The position numbers were made by a program, and so were the translations under genes. Positions 24,903 to 33,926 of a DNA stretch of 42,384 nt are shown here, piece after piece (the stretch's first letter is position 1; each line of letters opens with the position of its first letter). The notes beneath the pieces are model-generated. The model was not told where the DNA came from, searched no databases, and saw nothing but the letters and a program-made list of their open reading frames with translations. Source of the DNA: Oscillospiraceae bacterium. GTDB lineage: Bacteria > Bacillota > Clostridia > Oscillospirales > CAG-272. Location: NCBI GenBank assembly GCA_015063725.1, contig SVTP01000020.1:1-42384 (forward strand), read 5' to 3'.

Positions 24903-25319
24903 TCAATTGAGTCCTGTCTCATTATCCGGATAAGGTATATCTACCCACCTATCTTCAATTTTAATGATTACATCTTCATTTGGCATAATAAACGAGTAGG
25001 CAGTAATCGTCCAATCACCCGCTATTAAATCGTCTCGTTCTTGCTCAACACCATTGACGTAAAGCAAATAATAATGTTCTGTAATCGTTGCTAACTGAAT
25101 AGTGACTTTTTCCCCTGCTGCATAGGATTCTTTTAACTCATTTATGATATCAAAACTATCAGCATTCAAAATTTCAACCTTATATTTACGCTCTCCTCCC
25201 AAACCGGAAGTCTCGTTGGTCGATGGCGAATCGCTGTGATCAGGTAAGATATTATCACAACCCAATAGCAAAGACACACAGACTATTACCACAAGCATGG
25301 AGAATAAAATTTTCTTCAT
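24903..25319 (-). CDS. Small lipoprotein with a bacterial-repeat-like domain, 138 aa
   Basis: Residues 1-21 form a lipoprotein signal ending in LLLGC (Cys21). After a Ser/Thr-rich linker comes a ~75-residue beta domain with the pattern AAGEKVTIQLAT...LYVNG...YSFIMPNEDVII, like the repeat units of clostridial surface proteins (Flg_new/bacterial-repeat type), here as a single copy. The start follows GGAGG by 7 nt. The gene is clearly more AT-rich than the cortex genes beside it and lies alone between two copies of the GC-rich repeat, which suggests it was acquired. No partner gene is evident and its function is unknown. Confidence 0.8.
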   Translation of the reverse strand: MKKILFSMLVVIVCVSLLLGCDNILPDHSDSPSTNETSGLGGERKYKVEILNADSFDIINELKESYAAGEKVTIQLATITEHYYLLYVNGVEQERDDLIAGDWTITAYSFIMPNEDVIIKIEDRWVDIPYPDNETGLN

Positions 25320-25440
25320 AACAATACCTCCGTTTTATAAATTTATTCTTGAGTTAGGTATCTAACCAATTTTATAATACCATAAATTTGCAAGAAAGTC
25401 AATAGCACGCTGTCATCGTCAATATTTTGGGCAAGCAAAA

Positions 25441-25465
25441 CGGCGGGAGCAAGCCCCCGCCCTAC
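25441..25465. repeat. GC-rich dispersed repeat, copy 2
   Basis: The complete 25-bp unit CGGCGGGAGCAAGC...CCCTAC. It contains an imperfect internal inverted repeat (GCGGG/CCCGC) able to form a hairpin. Confidence 0.88.
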
Positions 25466-25471
25466 AAAAAG

Positions 25472-25500
25472 CAGTCAAGAGTGACGTTTGCTCTTGACTG
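25472..25500. terminator. Orphan hairpin beside repeat copy 2
   Basis: CAGTCAAGAG and its perfect complement are separated by 9 nt, with T-rich flanks in both directions. It lies between two divergent genes, so neither needs a terminator here. Confidence 0.5.
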
Positions 25501-25548
25501 TACTTTTTACATATATATTATACCACAAAATCACCCAAAAGTCAAGTC

Positions 25549-25577
25549 TTGTATTTGCAAAATCTATATGCTATAAT
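25549..25577 (+). promoter_or_regulatory. Sigma-A promoter of the methyltransferase gene
   Basis: TTGTAT (25549-25554), 17 bp, perfect TATAAT (25572-25577), 32 bp before the start codon. Confidence 0.7.
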
Positions 25578-25609
25578 TAATAAAAAATGAGAAAAGGAGT
25601 GTACATCAT

Positions 25610-26509
25610 ATGATTTTGAATGCATTAGATGAAGTTTTGTTTTGGGAAGATATAGAAGCACTAAAACAATTCACCAAAGAGAACAGCCGTAAGTTCTATC
25701 CTCATGATTACGAGAATTATCAAAAAAATGCAAAAAAGTTCTTTCGCACAATTATTCCAAGCAAGGCAGAATTTATCCGCCGCTTAGAAACGTACGCCGA
25801 CATCGGACAACCTATTTGGATCTCCGGAAGAAATGAGCTTAGCGATGATATTGATGCCGAAGCGATGGTAAAAGCAATTTCAGTAAGTTCAAAAATCAGT
25901 AACGGAAAAGAAAAAGCGGCTCGAGCATCTAAATGGCGAGAAAATAATCCTTCGTTTTGGAATTTTTATACCGATAACATCCTACATCAACAAGAAAATA
26001 AAATTTTGGAGCTCACCGTTGGTGCGGGCGGTGGAACAACTGCTGTTATGCAAAAAATGACAGAACAAGACTACTATATGGGTGTTGATATTGACTTTGT
26101 ATGTGCAAAAAATGCCGATGCCCTTGCAAAATACTATAATATAAATGGTTTAGGTATTGCGACATCTCTTTGGAAATTGCCTTTTGAGGACTGTATGTTT
26201 ACATCGGTCTGCTGTAATGCAGGTTTGGAAGAATGTCGAGAAATTCCGACAATTATAAAAGAAGCTTATAGAGTATTAAAACCCGGTGGTAAAATTGTCT
26301 TACGTTGTTTGAATACTAACAAAATACAGTCCTACCCAAGATTTGAAGAATACGGCTTTTCCGAGGAAGAAATGATATTTTGGTTGAAACAAATTAGAAT
26401 GTTCGCATCTATTGAAAGTGTAGAGGAATTGCTCACTCATTATGGATTCAAGCTTTTCAAAAAAATGACGGATGAAAGATTAGGAAGTATACTCGTTTTT
26501 GAAAAATAA
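25610..26509 (+). CDS. SAM-dependent class I methyltransferase
   Basis: A 299-aa cytoplasmic protein with a Rossmann methyltransferase core in its C-terminal two thirds. Motif I is ILELTVGAGGGTT, the acidic ribose-binding residue is in MGVDID, and the post-II/III region is EAYRVLKPGGKIVLRC, typical of the Methyltransf_11/25 group. The N-terminal ~110 residues are helical and charged and match nothing I recognise. The substrate cannot be told. The gene has its own promoter and terminator, is much more AT-rich than flanking core genes, and sits between repeat copies 2 and 3, consistent with an accessory insertion. Possible roles include small-molecule or antibiotic-target methylation; there is no direct evidence for either. 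Confidence 0.85.
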   Translation: MILNALDEVLFWEDIEALKQFTKENSRKFYPHDYENYQKNAKKFFRTIIPSKAEFIRRLETYADIGQPIWISGRNELSDDIDAEAMVKAISVSSKISNGKEKAARASKWRENNPSFWNFYTDNILHQQENKILELTVGAGGGTTAVMQKMTEQDYYMGVDIDFVCAKNADALAKYYNINGLGIATSLWKLPFEDCMFTSVCCNAGLEECREIPTIIKEAYRVLKPGGKIVLRCLNTNKIQSYPRFEEYGFSEEEMIFWLKQIRMFASIESVEELLTHYGFKLFKKMTDERLGSILVFEK

Positions 26510-26526
26510 ATTTATAAGCCCTGCGT

Positions 26527-26561
26527 AAAAGGAGTACGAACATTTTGTTCGTACTCCTTTT
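26527..26561 (+). terminator. Terminator of the methyltransferase gene
   Basis: AAAAGGAGTACGAACA and its complement form a 16-bp stem with a TTT loop, ending in TTTTG. Confidence 0.9.
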
Positions 26562-26690
26562 GTCTGTTTATGCAGTTATTTTGAAGCAAACGTCTCTGCA
26601 AAAATTTGTTTTAACGCATCCATTGGAATGGTTGATTGAGAAAAATTTGCAGCATCCCCTTGGGGGGATTCTTTTGAGGGATATCATTTA

Positions 26691-26924
26691 TTAGTATTCA
26701 GGTTTGATCAACAAATGCGTATCCAAATCCATTCTGTAGTCCACACGAATATCATTTGAATGTGGTATCTCTTCATATTGAAAACGAGAGCAGAAAACAG
26801 AAGTGAAGTCTTTTTCATTAACGATTTCCAATATCTCTTCCATTGCACTTTTCAGTTCGTTTATGCTAAGATGTCTCCCGTGAATTATTTTATCTCCATA
26901 TGCAGATTCAATTTCAATCAACAT
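26691..26924 (-). CDS. Small hypothetical protein, 77 aa
   Basis: An unrecognised small soluble protein starting MLIEIESAYGDKII, with an amphipathic helix (INELKSAMEEILEIV) and a beta-rich C terminus. I chose the ATG at 26924 because AAAGGAG lies 10 nt upstream; the longer frame from 26945 would place that site inside the gene. It is AT-rich like its neighbours in this accessory stretch. The sequence pattern is loosely like clostridial proteins encoded near toxin or immunity genes, but there is no support for that role here. Confidence 0.55.
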   Translation of the reverse strand: MLIEIESAYGDKIIHGRHLSINELKSAMEEILEIVNEKDFTSVFCSRFQYEEIPHSNDIRVDYRMDLDTHLLIKPEY

Positions 26925-26948
26925 TTTCACACTGCTCCTTTTCATTCG

Positions 26949-26973
26949 GCGGGAGCAAGCCCCCGCCCTACTT
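26949..26973. repeat. GC-rich dispersed repeat, copy 3
   Basis: A perfect 25-bp copy of the unit at 25441, in the same orientation, at the right edge of the AT-rich accessory stretch. Confidence 0.88.
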
Positions 26974-26975
26974 TG

Positions 26976-27620
26976 TTATATTGTTCCCTTTGCAAATCTC
27001 GTTGCAATATCCCCTTGATGTTCATCGTATCCGCACAAGAGGACGTTTGCGTTTCCGCCATCGTCGTATTCAACGACCGAGACAGATGCGTTGGCGCAGA
27101 ATTCTACGTTTTTGAGTTCCTCGGGGGAATAACCTTCCCACTTTGCGCGCATCAGGCGGATGGGTGTGGCGTGGGTGAATATGGCGAAACATTCGCCCTT
27201 GTGGAGTTCAAGTAAGCGGTCAATCTCGCGATAGATGCGCGCGCCAAGCTCGAGGGTACTCTCGCCGCCCTCGGGGTGTGCGCGGCCGCAGTCGGTGCGC
27301 CATGTAGTGTAGCTTTCGGCGTATTTTTCCATCAGTTCGTCATAGGAGCATCCTTCCCATTCCCCTGCAAAGATTTCGCGGAGCTCGCGGTCGGGAATGA
27401 CGGGAAGCTCGTGCAATTTTGCTGTCGGGGCGGCAGTCTGCATCGAGCGCGCGAGGTCACTGGAATAAATGGCGCTGATGGGATAATCTTTGAGGAAAAT
27501 TGCGGTATTTTCGGCTTGTTTGTGTCCAAGGTCGGTCAAGGGGGCGTCGGTATGCCCTGCAAAAACGCGTTCAAGATTGGCGGTGCTCTGCCCGTGGCGG
27601 ACAAAAATTACGGTGGTCAA
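26976..27620 (-). CDS. Histidine phosphatase (phosphoglycerate-mutase superfamily)
   Basis: A 214-aa phosphatase. The phospho-accepting histidine is His9 in FVRHGQST, and the second active-site histidine is in IFTHATPIR. ERVFAGHTDAPLTDLGHKQAE and YSSDLARSMQTA are typical family segments. The substrate is not defined; relatives include alpha-ribazole phosphatase and broad-specificity phosphatases. The start is taken as TTG at 27620, which overlaps the TGA of the MFS gene (TTGA) and follows AAAGGAG by 10 nt. An 81-residue upstream extension in this frame lies inside the MFS gene and is not real. The protein is co-translated with the transporter. Confidence 0.9.
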   Translation of the reverse strand: MTTVIFVRHGQSTANLERVFAGHTDAPLTDLGHKQAENTAIFLKDYPISAIYSSDLARSMQTAAPTAKLHELPVIPDRELREIFAGEWEGCSYDELMEKYAESYTTWRTDCGRAHPEGGESTLELGARIYREIDRLLELHKGECFAIFTHATPIRLMRAKWEGYSPEELKNVEFCANASVSVVEYDDGGNANVLLCGYDEHQGDIATRFAKGTI

Positions 27621-28813
27621 TTTTTTGTATCTCCTTTGTGTTTCTTTCGCATCTGCAAGCAAAGAACCGTCAGGCAGATGATGGGAAAGATGGTTGCAAA
27701 AACGAATGCGGCGCGCAGATCCTGCCCTGCGGCATCGGCGATGACGCCTGCGAAATACGGGCCTGACAAGCATCCGATGTCCCCCGCAACGGCGAGGATT
27801 GCGAACATCGAAACGCCGCCCATGGGAATGCTTGCTGCCGCGTGGCTGAGCGTTCCGGGCCAAAATACGCCCACGCTAAAGCCGCAAAGCGCGCAGCCGA
27901 CAAGTGCGAATATTGGGTGCGGTGCAAACGCCGCCATCAAATAGGATGCGGCACAACCGATGCAGCCCCACATCATCCATTTTGTCAAATTTACGCGGCT
28001 TGAAAGTCTGCCGTAAAGCAGACGCGCGATGCCCATTGTTACGGCAAACATACACGGCCCGAGCAAATCTCCAAGGGCTTTGTCGATGCCGAGCGCCGAC
28101 TCCACAAAAGCGGATGCCCATTGGCTCATGACCATCTCGCCCGCCCCTGCACAGTACATCATCAAAAAGAAGACGAGGAAAAGCGGTGTGCGAAAGAGTC
28201 TTGCAACGGGAGAGCGTTCCCCCTCCTTGGTGGGGAGTGTATAAATAGGAACGATGGCGAACGCAACCGCTCCCGCAAGGGGGATGACAGACCAAATGAT
28301 GGGCAGATAGTGCCATGAGGTCGAAATTTCAAAAAAGTAGAAGTAGATGCCCGAGAGGAGCACGACGCCTGCCTGTCCCCAACAGTAAAAGGAATGGAGC
28401 AGGCTCATGCTTCCCGATTTTTCTTCGGTGGGGCAAGCCTCCATCAGGGGGCTGATGATGACCTCGGTAAAGCCGCCGCCAAGTCCCAAGATCGCCTCTG
28501 CCAAAAGCAATCCCCAAAGGGGCGGCAGAAATTTTGGAAACAGAGAAAGTCCGATCAGTCCCCCTGCCGCAAAAATGTGTGCCAAAATTGCCATTGCACG
28601 CAAATTGAGGCGGTCGGCATAGTTGGACGCAAGCAGGTCAACGAGAATTTGCGTAGCAAAATTGACAGCGATAAGAAGCCCGACCTGGGTGACCGAGAGC
28701 GAGAATTCGCGCTGAAAGGTCAGGTACAAAAGGGGGGCTAAATTGATGCAAATTGCCTGGGTGATATATCCGTTATAGCAGGCAAGAATGGTTGAGCGAT
28801 GGGTAAGCTTCAT
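27617..28813 (-). CDS. MFS transporter
   Basis: A 398-aa inner-membrane protein with twelve predicted helices, of the major facilitator superfamily. An A-motif-like loop (NYADRLNLRAM) lies between helices 2 and 3, and a glycine-rich GLGGGFTEVIISPL stretch resembles sugar/proton symporters of the FucP-like group. The substrate is unknown. It has its own promoter (28846-28874) and is coupled to the phosphatase downstream by a TTGA overlap. One possibility is uptake of a sugar or metabolite whose phosphate ester is later handled by the phosphatase, but this is inference. Confidence 0.88.
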   Translation of the reverse strand: MKLTHRSTILACYNGYITQAICINLAPLLYLTFQREFSLSVTQVGLLIAVNFATQILVDLLASNYADRLNLRAMAILAHIFAAGGLIGLSLFPKFLPPLWGLLLAEAILGLGGGFTEVIISPLMEACPTEEKSGSMSLLHSFYCWGQAGVVLLSGIYFYFFEISTSWHYLPIIWSVIPLAGAVAFAIVPIYTLPTKEGERSPVARLFRTPLFLVFFLMMYCAGAGEMVMSQWASAFVESALGIDKALGDLLGPCMFAVTMGIARLLYGRLSSRVNLTKWMMWGCIGCAASYLMAAFAPHPIFALVGCALCGFSVGVFWPGTLSHAAASIPMGGVSMFAILAVAGDIGCLSGPYFAGVIADAAGQDLRAAFVFATIFPIICLTVLCLQMRKKHKGDTKN

Positions 28814-28845
28814 GTTTTTTTCCTTATTATAATAGTGCTACGCCG

Positions 28846-28874
28846 ATTATATCACAAAATGCTCTTTTTGTAAA
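28846..28874 (-). promoter_or_regulatory. Sigma-A promoter of the MFS/phosphatase operon
   Basis: On the minus strand TTTACA (28874-28869), 17 bp, perfect TATAAT (28851-28846). Confidence 0.8.
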
Positions 28875-29066
28875 GTCCTATCCCCTTTTTTCTCAAAATT
28901 TCGACACGGAACGCCAAAATTCTTTGCCCAATTTTGTCGAGATTTGGATGTACGACATAAATGTCTATCTATTTTATGAACAAAAAAGACCCTTTATTTT
29001 GCCCATAAATTTTATGCTCTATGCGTTTTCACGAATTTTTTGCCAATTTTTCGTCATTATTGATAC

Positions 29067-29095
29067 TTTACAAACGCAAAAAAATGTTGTATAAT
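29067..29095 (+). promoter_or_regulatory. Sigma-A promoter of enolase
   Basis: TTTACA (29067-29072), 17 bp, perfect TATAAT (29090-29095). The start near 29102 implies a leader of about 227 nt. The stretch 28875-29066 before it is AT-rich with no gene that I can support. Confidence 0.8.
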
Positions 29096-29099
29096 ATAT

Positions 29100-30642
<1,543 letters not shown>

Positions 30643-30649
30643 AAAAAGA

Positions 30650-30687
30650 AAAAAGTGCCGCAAAGCCTCTGTTTTGCGGCACTTTTT
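30650..30687. terminator. Bidirectional terminator between eno and radC
   Basis: AAAAGTGCCGCAAA and its complement form a stem flanked by A-run and T-run, serving both convergent genes. Confidence 0.9.
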
Positions 30688-30688
30688 A

Positions 30689-31504
30689 TTATGCTTCTTT
30701 TTGGGTATTCTTTTTGTTCTCCGCCATTTCAAACGGATCGGGGATGACACATTCCTCATCCTCGATCTTGAGGAAAGCCTCCAGATCCACCAGGAAGGAG
30801 TTTTGCTGTGCAAAGCCCAGGGTTGCATTGTTGGCTTGCAAGCGGTAGTGCGACTTCATAATGCAGGAATAGCGGTTTTCGGCAAATACCAAGTGCTCAA
30901 GGAGAGGGATATTGATCATTCCCAGCACTTCAGCCGCATGATAAGTCAACTGAATGTCGCTATCGGACGGCACTGCCATCCCGTGCGGATGGTTGTGCGC
31001 AAGAATAGCACATGAAGCTTTTTTGAAAATCGCCTTTTCCAACATAATTCTTGTGGGGATCTCGGCACTGTTGATAGCGCCGGTTGTAAGAAGAGTGGAA
31101 TCGATCATTTCCATTCCGTTATTGAATAAGAAAAGATAGAGTTGTTCGCTTGTAGCTCCTACAAAACAAGCGTTTGCAAATTCTGCCACCTCGCGGATGT
31201 GCATAAAGCGCTTGCGATTTTGCATGACTGCCTTGGTATAGCGGCGCGCCGACTCACGGATAAGCTGCATCAGCACTGCGCTATGAAGTCCGATACCGTC
31301 AATTTGCGTCAGCTCCTCAATGCTTGCTTCAAATACACCGTCGATGCGACCAAAGCGCTCCAAAAGCAGATGCGCGGTCTCGTTGGTATCGCATCGCGGC
31401 TTGGAGTAGTAGAGCAGCATCTCCAAAATTTCGTGATCGGCAAAGGAAGCAAATCCTGTCTTTTGGCAACGCTCCATCATTCTTTGTCTGTGATTTTCGT
31501 GCAT
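30689..31504 (-). CDS. radC: RadC/JAB-domain protein
   Basis: A 271-aa protein of the RadC family. An N-terminal helix-hairpin-helix part (LTQIDGIGLHSAVLMQL) precedes the JAMM/JAB metal-binding domain with the core AHNHPHGMAVPSDSD. Despite the name, the molecular role of RadC is not settled; a direct DNA-repair function is doubtful. The C-terminal ~40 residues are acidic and look like an extension beyond the usual ~225 aa. It lies 19 bp after the S24-type regulator and is probably co-transcribed with it from the promoter at 32369. Confidence 0.9.
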   Translation of the reverse strand: MHENHRQRMMERCQKTGFASFADHEILEMLLYYSKPRCDTNETAHLLLERFGRIDGVFEASIEELTQIDGIGLHSAVLMQLIRESARRYTKAVMQNRKRFMHIREVAEFANACFVGATSEQLYLFLFNNGMEMIDSTLLTTGAINSAEIPTRIMLEKAIFKKASCAILAHNHPHGMAVPSDSDIQLTYHAAEVLGMINIPLLEHLVFAENRYSCIMKSHYRLQANNATLGFAQQNSFLVDLEAFLKIEDEECVIPDPFEMAENKKNTQKEA

Positions 31505-31523
31505 ACTCTGCCCTGCCTCACTC

Positions 31524-32339
31524 TTATTTACGCTTCAGCTTGCCAACGACCTGACCCTTGCATTGCACATCGGCAAAATCCTTGAGCAGGATGGGGCCGT
31601 AAGCGGGGTTGAGCGATATCAGGCGGTCACCGCCAAAGACCTTGAAGAAGCCGCAACCGTCCAAAAGGAAGATGCCAAGCTCGCCCACGTCGATGCTATC
31701 GGCATGGCGAACAAGGAGAATATCACCGTCGCGATACTTGGGCTCCATACTGTTGCCGCTGATACGCAGAGCGTAGTCTGCCTCGGCGGTTTTATCGTTA
31801 TCGGGAATGTTGATGCTCTCTGCCTCTGCCTCGTCAAGGTAAACACCGACACCGGCGGATACCGGCAGCTCATAAAGCAGGATGGCACGCTTGCCCGTGC
31901 GAACGACCTCACCCGCATAGCGCCCCTGTGTACGGACGGGCGGCAGGATGCGTGCGGTGGTTGCGCGCTCGGTGGCAGGTGCACTTTGCGGTGCGGTGAC
32001 AGCCGCCATGGCGGCGCGTTGTGCCTCCTTGAAAATAACGGTTTCGACCAGATCGCGACCAAAGGAATCCAGCTCGCGCCAGGACTCGATCATGCGGATC
32101 TCCTCCCCACTCAGGCTGTAATTGTTGGTGTTCTCGGGCGTGCCGCTGACAATATATTCAACCGAGCAATCAAGCGCGTTGCAGATGGCAATAATATTGG
32201 AAAGCTTGGGCGAATCACTCATGCCTGCCAGGATCTTGCTCAGTGTTCCAAGCGGAATTCCCGTACGCTCCGAGAGCTGCTCGTTTGTCATCTTTTTTTC
32301 ATTCTTCATTAATTTAATTCTATTCAGATAAGAGTCCAT
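31524..32339 (-). CDS. XRE-type regulator with S24 (LexA-like) peptidase domain
   Basis: A 271-aa repressor-like protein. Residues ~5-65 form an XRE helix-turn-helix (MTNEQLSERTGIPLGTLSKI). A linker rich in Ala/Thr/Pro follows. The C-terminal ~110 residues form a peptidase S24 domain with the catalytic dyad Ser197 (GNSMEP) and Lys233 (FFKVF), a spacing close to LexA, and a possible Ala-Gly self-cleavage site at 162-163 (SAGVG). It could thus lose repression after DNA damage, but not all such proteins self-cleave. The start follows AAGGAGG. It is divergent from a small membrane protein gene, with paired palindromes between them, and is followed by radC. Confidence 0.9.
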   Translation of the reverse strand: MDSYLNRIKLMKNEKKMTNEQLSERTGIPLGTLSKILAGMSDSPKLSNIIAICNALDCSVEYIVSGTPENTNNYSLSGEEIRMIESWRELDSFGRDLVETVIFKEAQRAAMAAVTAPQSAPATERATTARILPPVRTQGRYAGEVVRTGKRAILLYELPVSAGVGVYLDEAEAESINIPDNDKTAEADYALRISGNSMEPKYRDGDILLVRHADSIDVGELGIFLLDGCGFFKVFGGDRLISLNPAYGPILLKDFADVQCKGQVVGKLKRK

Positions 32340-32368
32340 AAGCCCCTCCTTTTTCCGTTTACGGCATT

Positions 32369-32397
32369 ATTATACCACAGCTTTTCCATTTTGTAAA
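32369..32397 (-). promoter_or_regulatory. Sigma-A promoter of the S24 regulator/radC operon
   Basis: On the minus strand TTTACA (32397-32392), 17 bp, perfect TATAAT (32374-32369). Confidence 0.85.
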
Positions 32398-32400
32398 GAG

Positions 32401-32433
32401 TTTTTTCGAAAAAAATTTCTTTTTTGGAAAAAA
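32401..32433. promoter_or_regulatory. Paired 14-bp palindromes, probable operator
   Basis: TTTTTTCGAAAAAA (32401-32414) and TTTTTTGGAAAAAA (32420-32433) start 19 bp apart. Site 1 ends 3 bp outside the minus-strand -35, and site 2 ends 4 bp before the plus-strand -35. The near-symmetric placement fits binding by the adjacent XRE-S24 regulator. The region is AT-rich, so chance A/T tracts must be weighed. Confidence 0.5.
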
Positions 32434-32437
32434 GGTA

Positions 32438-32466
32438 TTGACAAATGCCACTTTTTCTGTTATAAT
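32438..32466 (+). promoter_or_regulatory. Sigma-A promoter of the small membrane protein
   Basis: Perfect TTGACA (32438-32443), 17 bp, perfect TATAAT (32461-32466), 42 bp before the start. Confidence 0.9.
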
Positions 32467-32508
32467 AACCTCACAAGAGTTCCATTTTTGGATTTTGAGA
32501 GGTATAAA

Positions 32509-32826
32509 ATGAACATTTCTTATCAAAATAACGGACGCATTTATTCCAATAATGATATTTTCGCTGATTATTTCAACGCTGGCGTAAGACCTTCGAAAAT
32601 GAGAAAAGCGGCTGATGCACTGCTCGCCGCTCTGTCTCTCATTCTTGCTTTTTTGACCGCTGCACGCACTCGTGTGGTAGCGCGCGCTATTGGTTTTGGT
32701 TTGTGCCTAGTAGGCTTTGTCGGTATCATTGGCGCAATGGAAACCGGCGCTATCAGCCTCGGTTTCGGCCTTGTTTTGGGCACTGCCATTCTTGGCATTG
32801 AAGTACTCTGCCTGCGCCGTCGCTAA
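32509..32826 (+). CDS. Small membrane protein, 105 aa
   Basis: An unrecognised membrane protein. Residues ~1-30 are polar (MNISYQNNGRIYSNNDIFADYFNAG). Two or three hydrophobic helices follow (about 38-56 and 62-100), interrupted by ARTRVVAR, with a short basic end LRRR. The ATG at 32509 follows GAGAGG by 6 nt. It has a consensus promoter and is divergent from an S24-type regulator that probably represses it, which suggests induction under a stress the regulator senses. Its stop overlaps the convergent spoIIP stop by 4 bp. Confidence 0.75.
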   Translation: MNISYQNNGRIYSNNDIFADYFNAGVRPSKMRKAADALLAALSLILAFLTAARTRVVARAIGFGLCLVGFVGIIGAMETGAISLGFGLVLGTAILGIEVLCLRRR

Positions 32827-33872
32827 GATAAAATCACTTTGGCAAACGCCTCCCCCGCAAGGGTGGCTGCCGCTATGGCTTCATCAATCGAATTGGCTCC
32901 TGTTCCAATCTCCAAAAGGATTGCATAGGGGGCCAATTCTTGGTTATAGGTATGATTACGCAACATCACGGGGCGGCAGAGGGCGATGTCGTTTTGGTTC
33001 AGCTCTTGGCGTAGCTGCAGGGCAAGCGCAAGGTTCCCTTCCCACCCATCGTGCTCCCATCCGCCTGCATTGCTCCCCACCACGGGAAGGATCTGTGCCA
33101 CACTTTTTCCGTCGATCTCGGTGGCGGCACGGACGTATTCTCCCTCTGCAGTCAGGATCGCGTCGCGGTGGAGATCCACCACGTAACGGATGCTTGGATA
33201 GTGCGTCAGGAAAAATTCAACGCTCGCGGCAGCGCGCTCGTACGAGCCCGAAAGCCCCGACTCATCATGCATCACCGTGCAGTGAATGGCGGTGATGCCA
33301 TTTTTGTTCAGGGCAGCAATAAATGCTTTGCCGACTGCCAAAACGTTCCGCTCTTCTTCTTTCGTGTAGGTCAGGTTGCCGAGGTCGCCCTCAAGGTATG
33401 TAGCCGTCTCCCCAAGATACCCCTCGCTTGTGTGGGTGTGCAGAACAAGCACCAAGGGCTCTTGCGTTGGCTTGGCGGTGACGTCGACCTTAAGGAGTGC
33501 ATTGACATTGGGTTTGTAGGCGGTTTCGTTATTGAGATATCCGATCCCCTGCCCGAGATGGGAGAGATCATAGGTAACAATCGGGATGGCACCGTCGGGG
33601 ATCAGGATCTGATCGGGTGGCGCAGGCTCGGTGGGGTGGGAAATGGGTGGAAGCCTGTTTTCCTCTTGCGGAACGGAAGTACCCGCTTCTGGTTTTCCCC
33701 AAAAAAAGCCGTCTCCATTTTGCCACAGTGCAGTGAGTGCAAAGCCTGCAACAAAAAGCGCGCAACAGATGAGAAACGCGCCGAAATGCCTCGACTTTCG
33801 AAATGGCTTTGGTGAAAGTCGAATTTGCGGCTCTGCCGCCGGCGCATTGGTCGGAATGGGATGACGTTCCAT
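32823..33872 (-). CDS. spoIIP: Stage II sporulation protein P (amidase/endopeptidase)
   Basis: A 349-aa membrane-anchored peptidoglycan hydrolase of the engulfment machinery with SpoIID and SpoIIM. One transmembrane helix (about 29-50) follows a basic N terminus, then a Pro-rich stretch. The SpoIIP domain shows LVLHTHTSEGY (His145, Glu150), DLHRDA and LLEIGTGANSIDEA, the family's metal-binding and catalytic segments. The start follows CAGGAGG by 6 nt. It is downstream of gpr, as in Bacillus, with a 54-bp gap, indicating co-transcription. There is no terminator between it and the convergent small gene. Confidence 0.95.
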   Translation of the reverse strand: MERHPIPTNAPAAEPQIRLSPKPFRKSRHFGAFLICCALFVAGFALTALWQNGDGFFWGKPEAGTSVPQEENRLPPISHPTEPAPPDQILIPDGAIPIVTYDLSHLGQGIGYLNNETAYKPNVNALLKVDVTAKPTQEPLVLVLHTHTSEGYLGETATYLEGDLGNLTYTKEEERNVLAVGKAFIAALNKNGITAIHCTVMHDESGLSGSYERAAASVEFFLTHYPSIRYVVDLHRDAILTAEGEYVRAATEIDGKSVAQILPVVGSNAGGWEHDGWEGNLALALQLRQELNQNDIALCRPVMLRNHTYNQELAPYAILLEIGTGANSIDEAIAAATLAGEAFAKVILS

Positions 33873-33926
33873 AATACTTCCTCCTGTGAGTGATCATCAT
33901 CCCATTCTATGAAAGAGACCGGGCGC

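Noticed and set aside
26691-26924. Toxin-antitoxin partner
   Set aside because: The protein matches no known toxin or antitoxin and has no adjacent small partner gene.
30689-32826. Prophage or phage-defence island around radC and the S24 regulator
   Set aside because: No integrase, structural or nuclease genes are present; only the regulator type and radC are suggestive.
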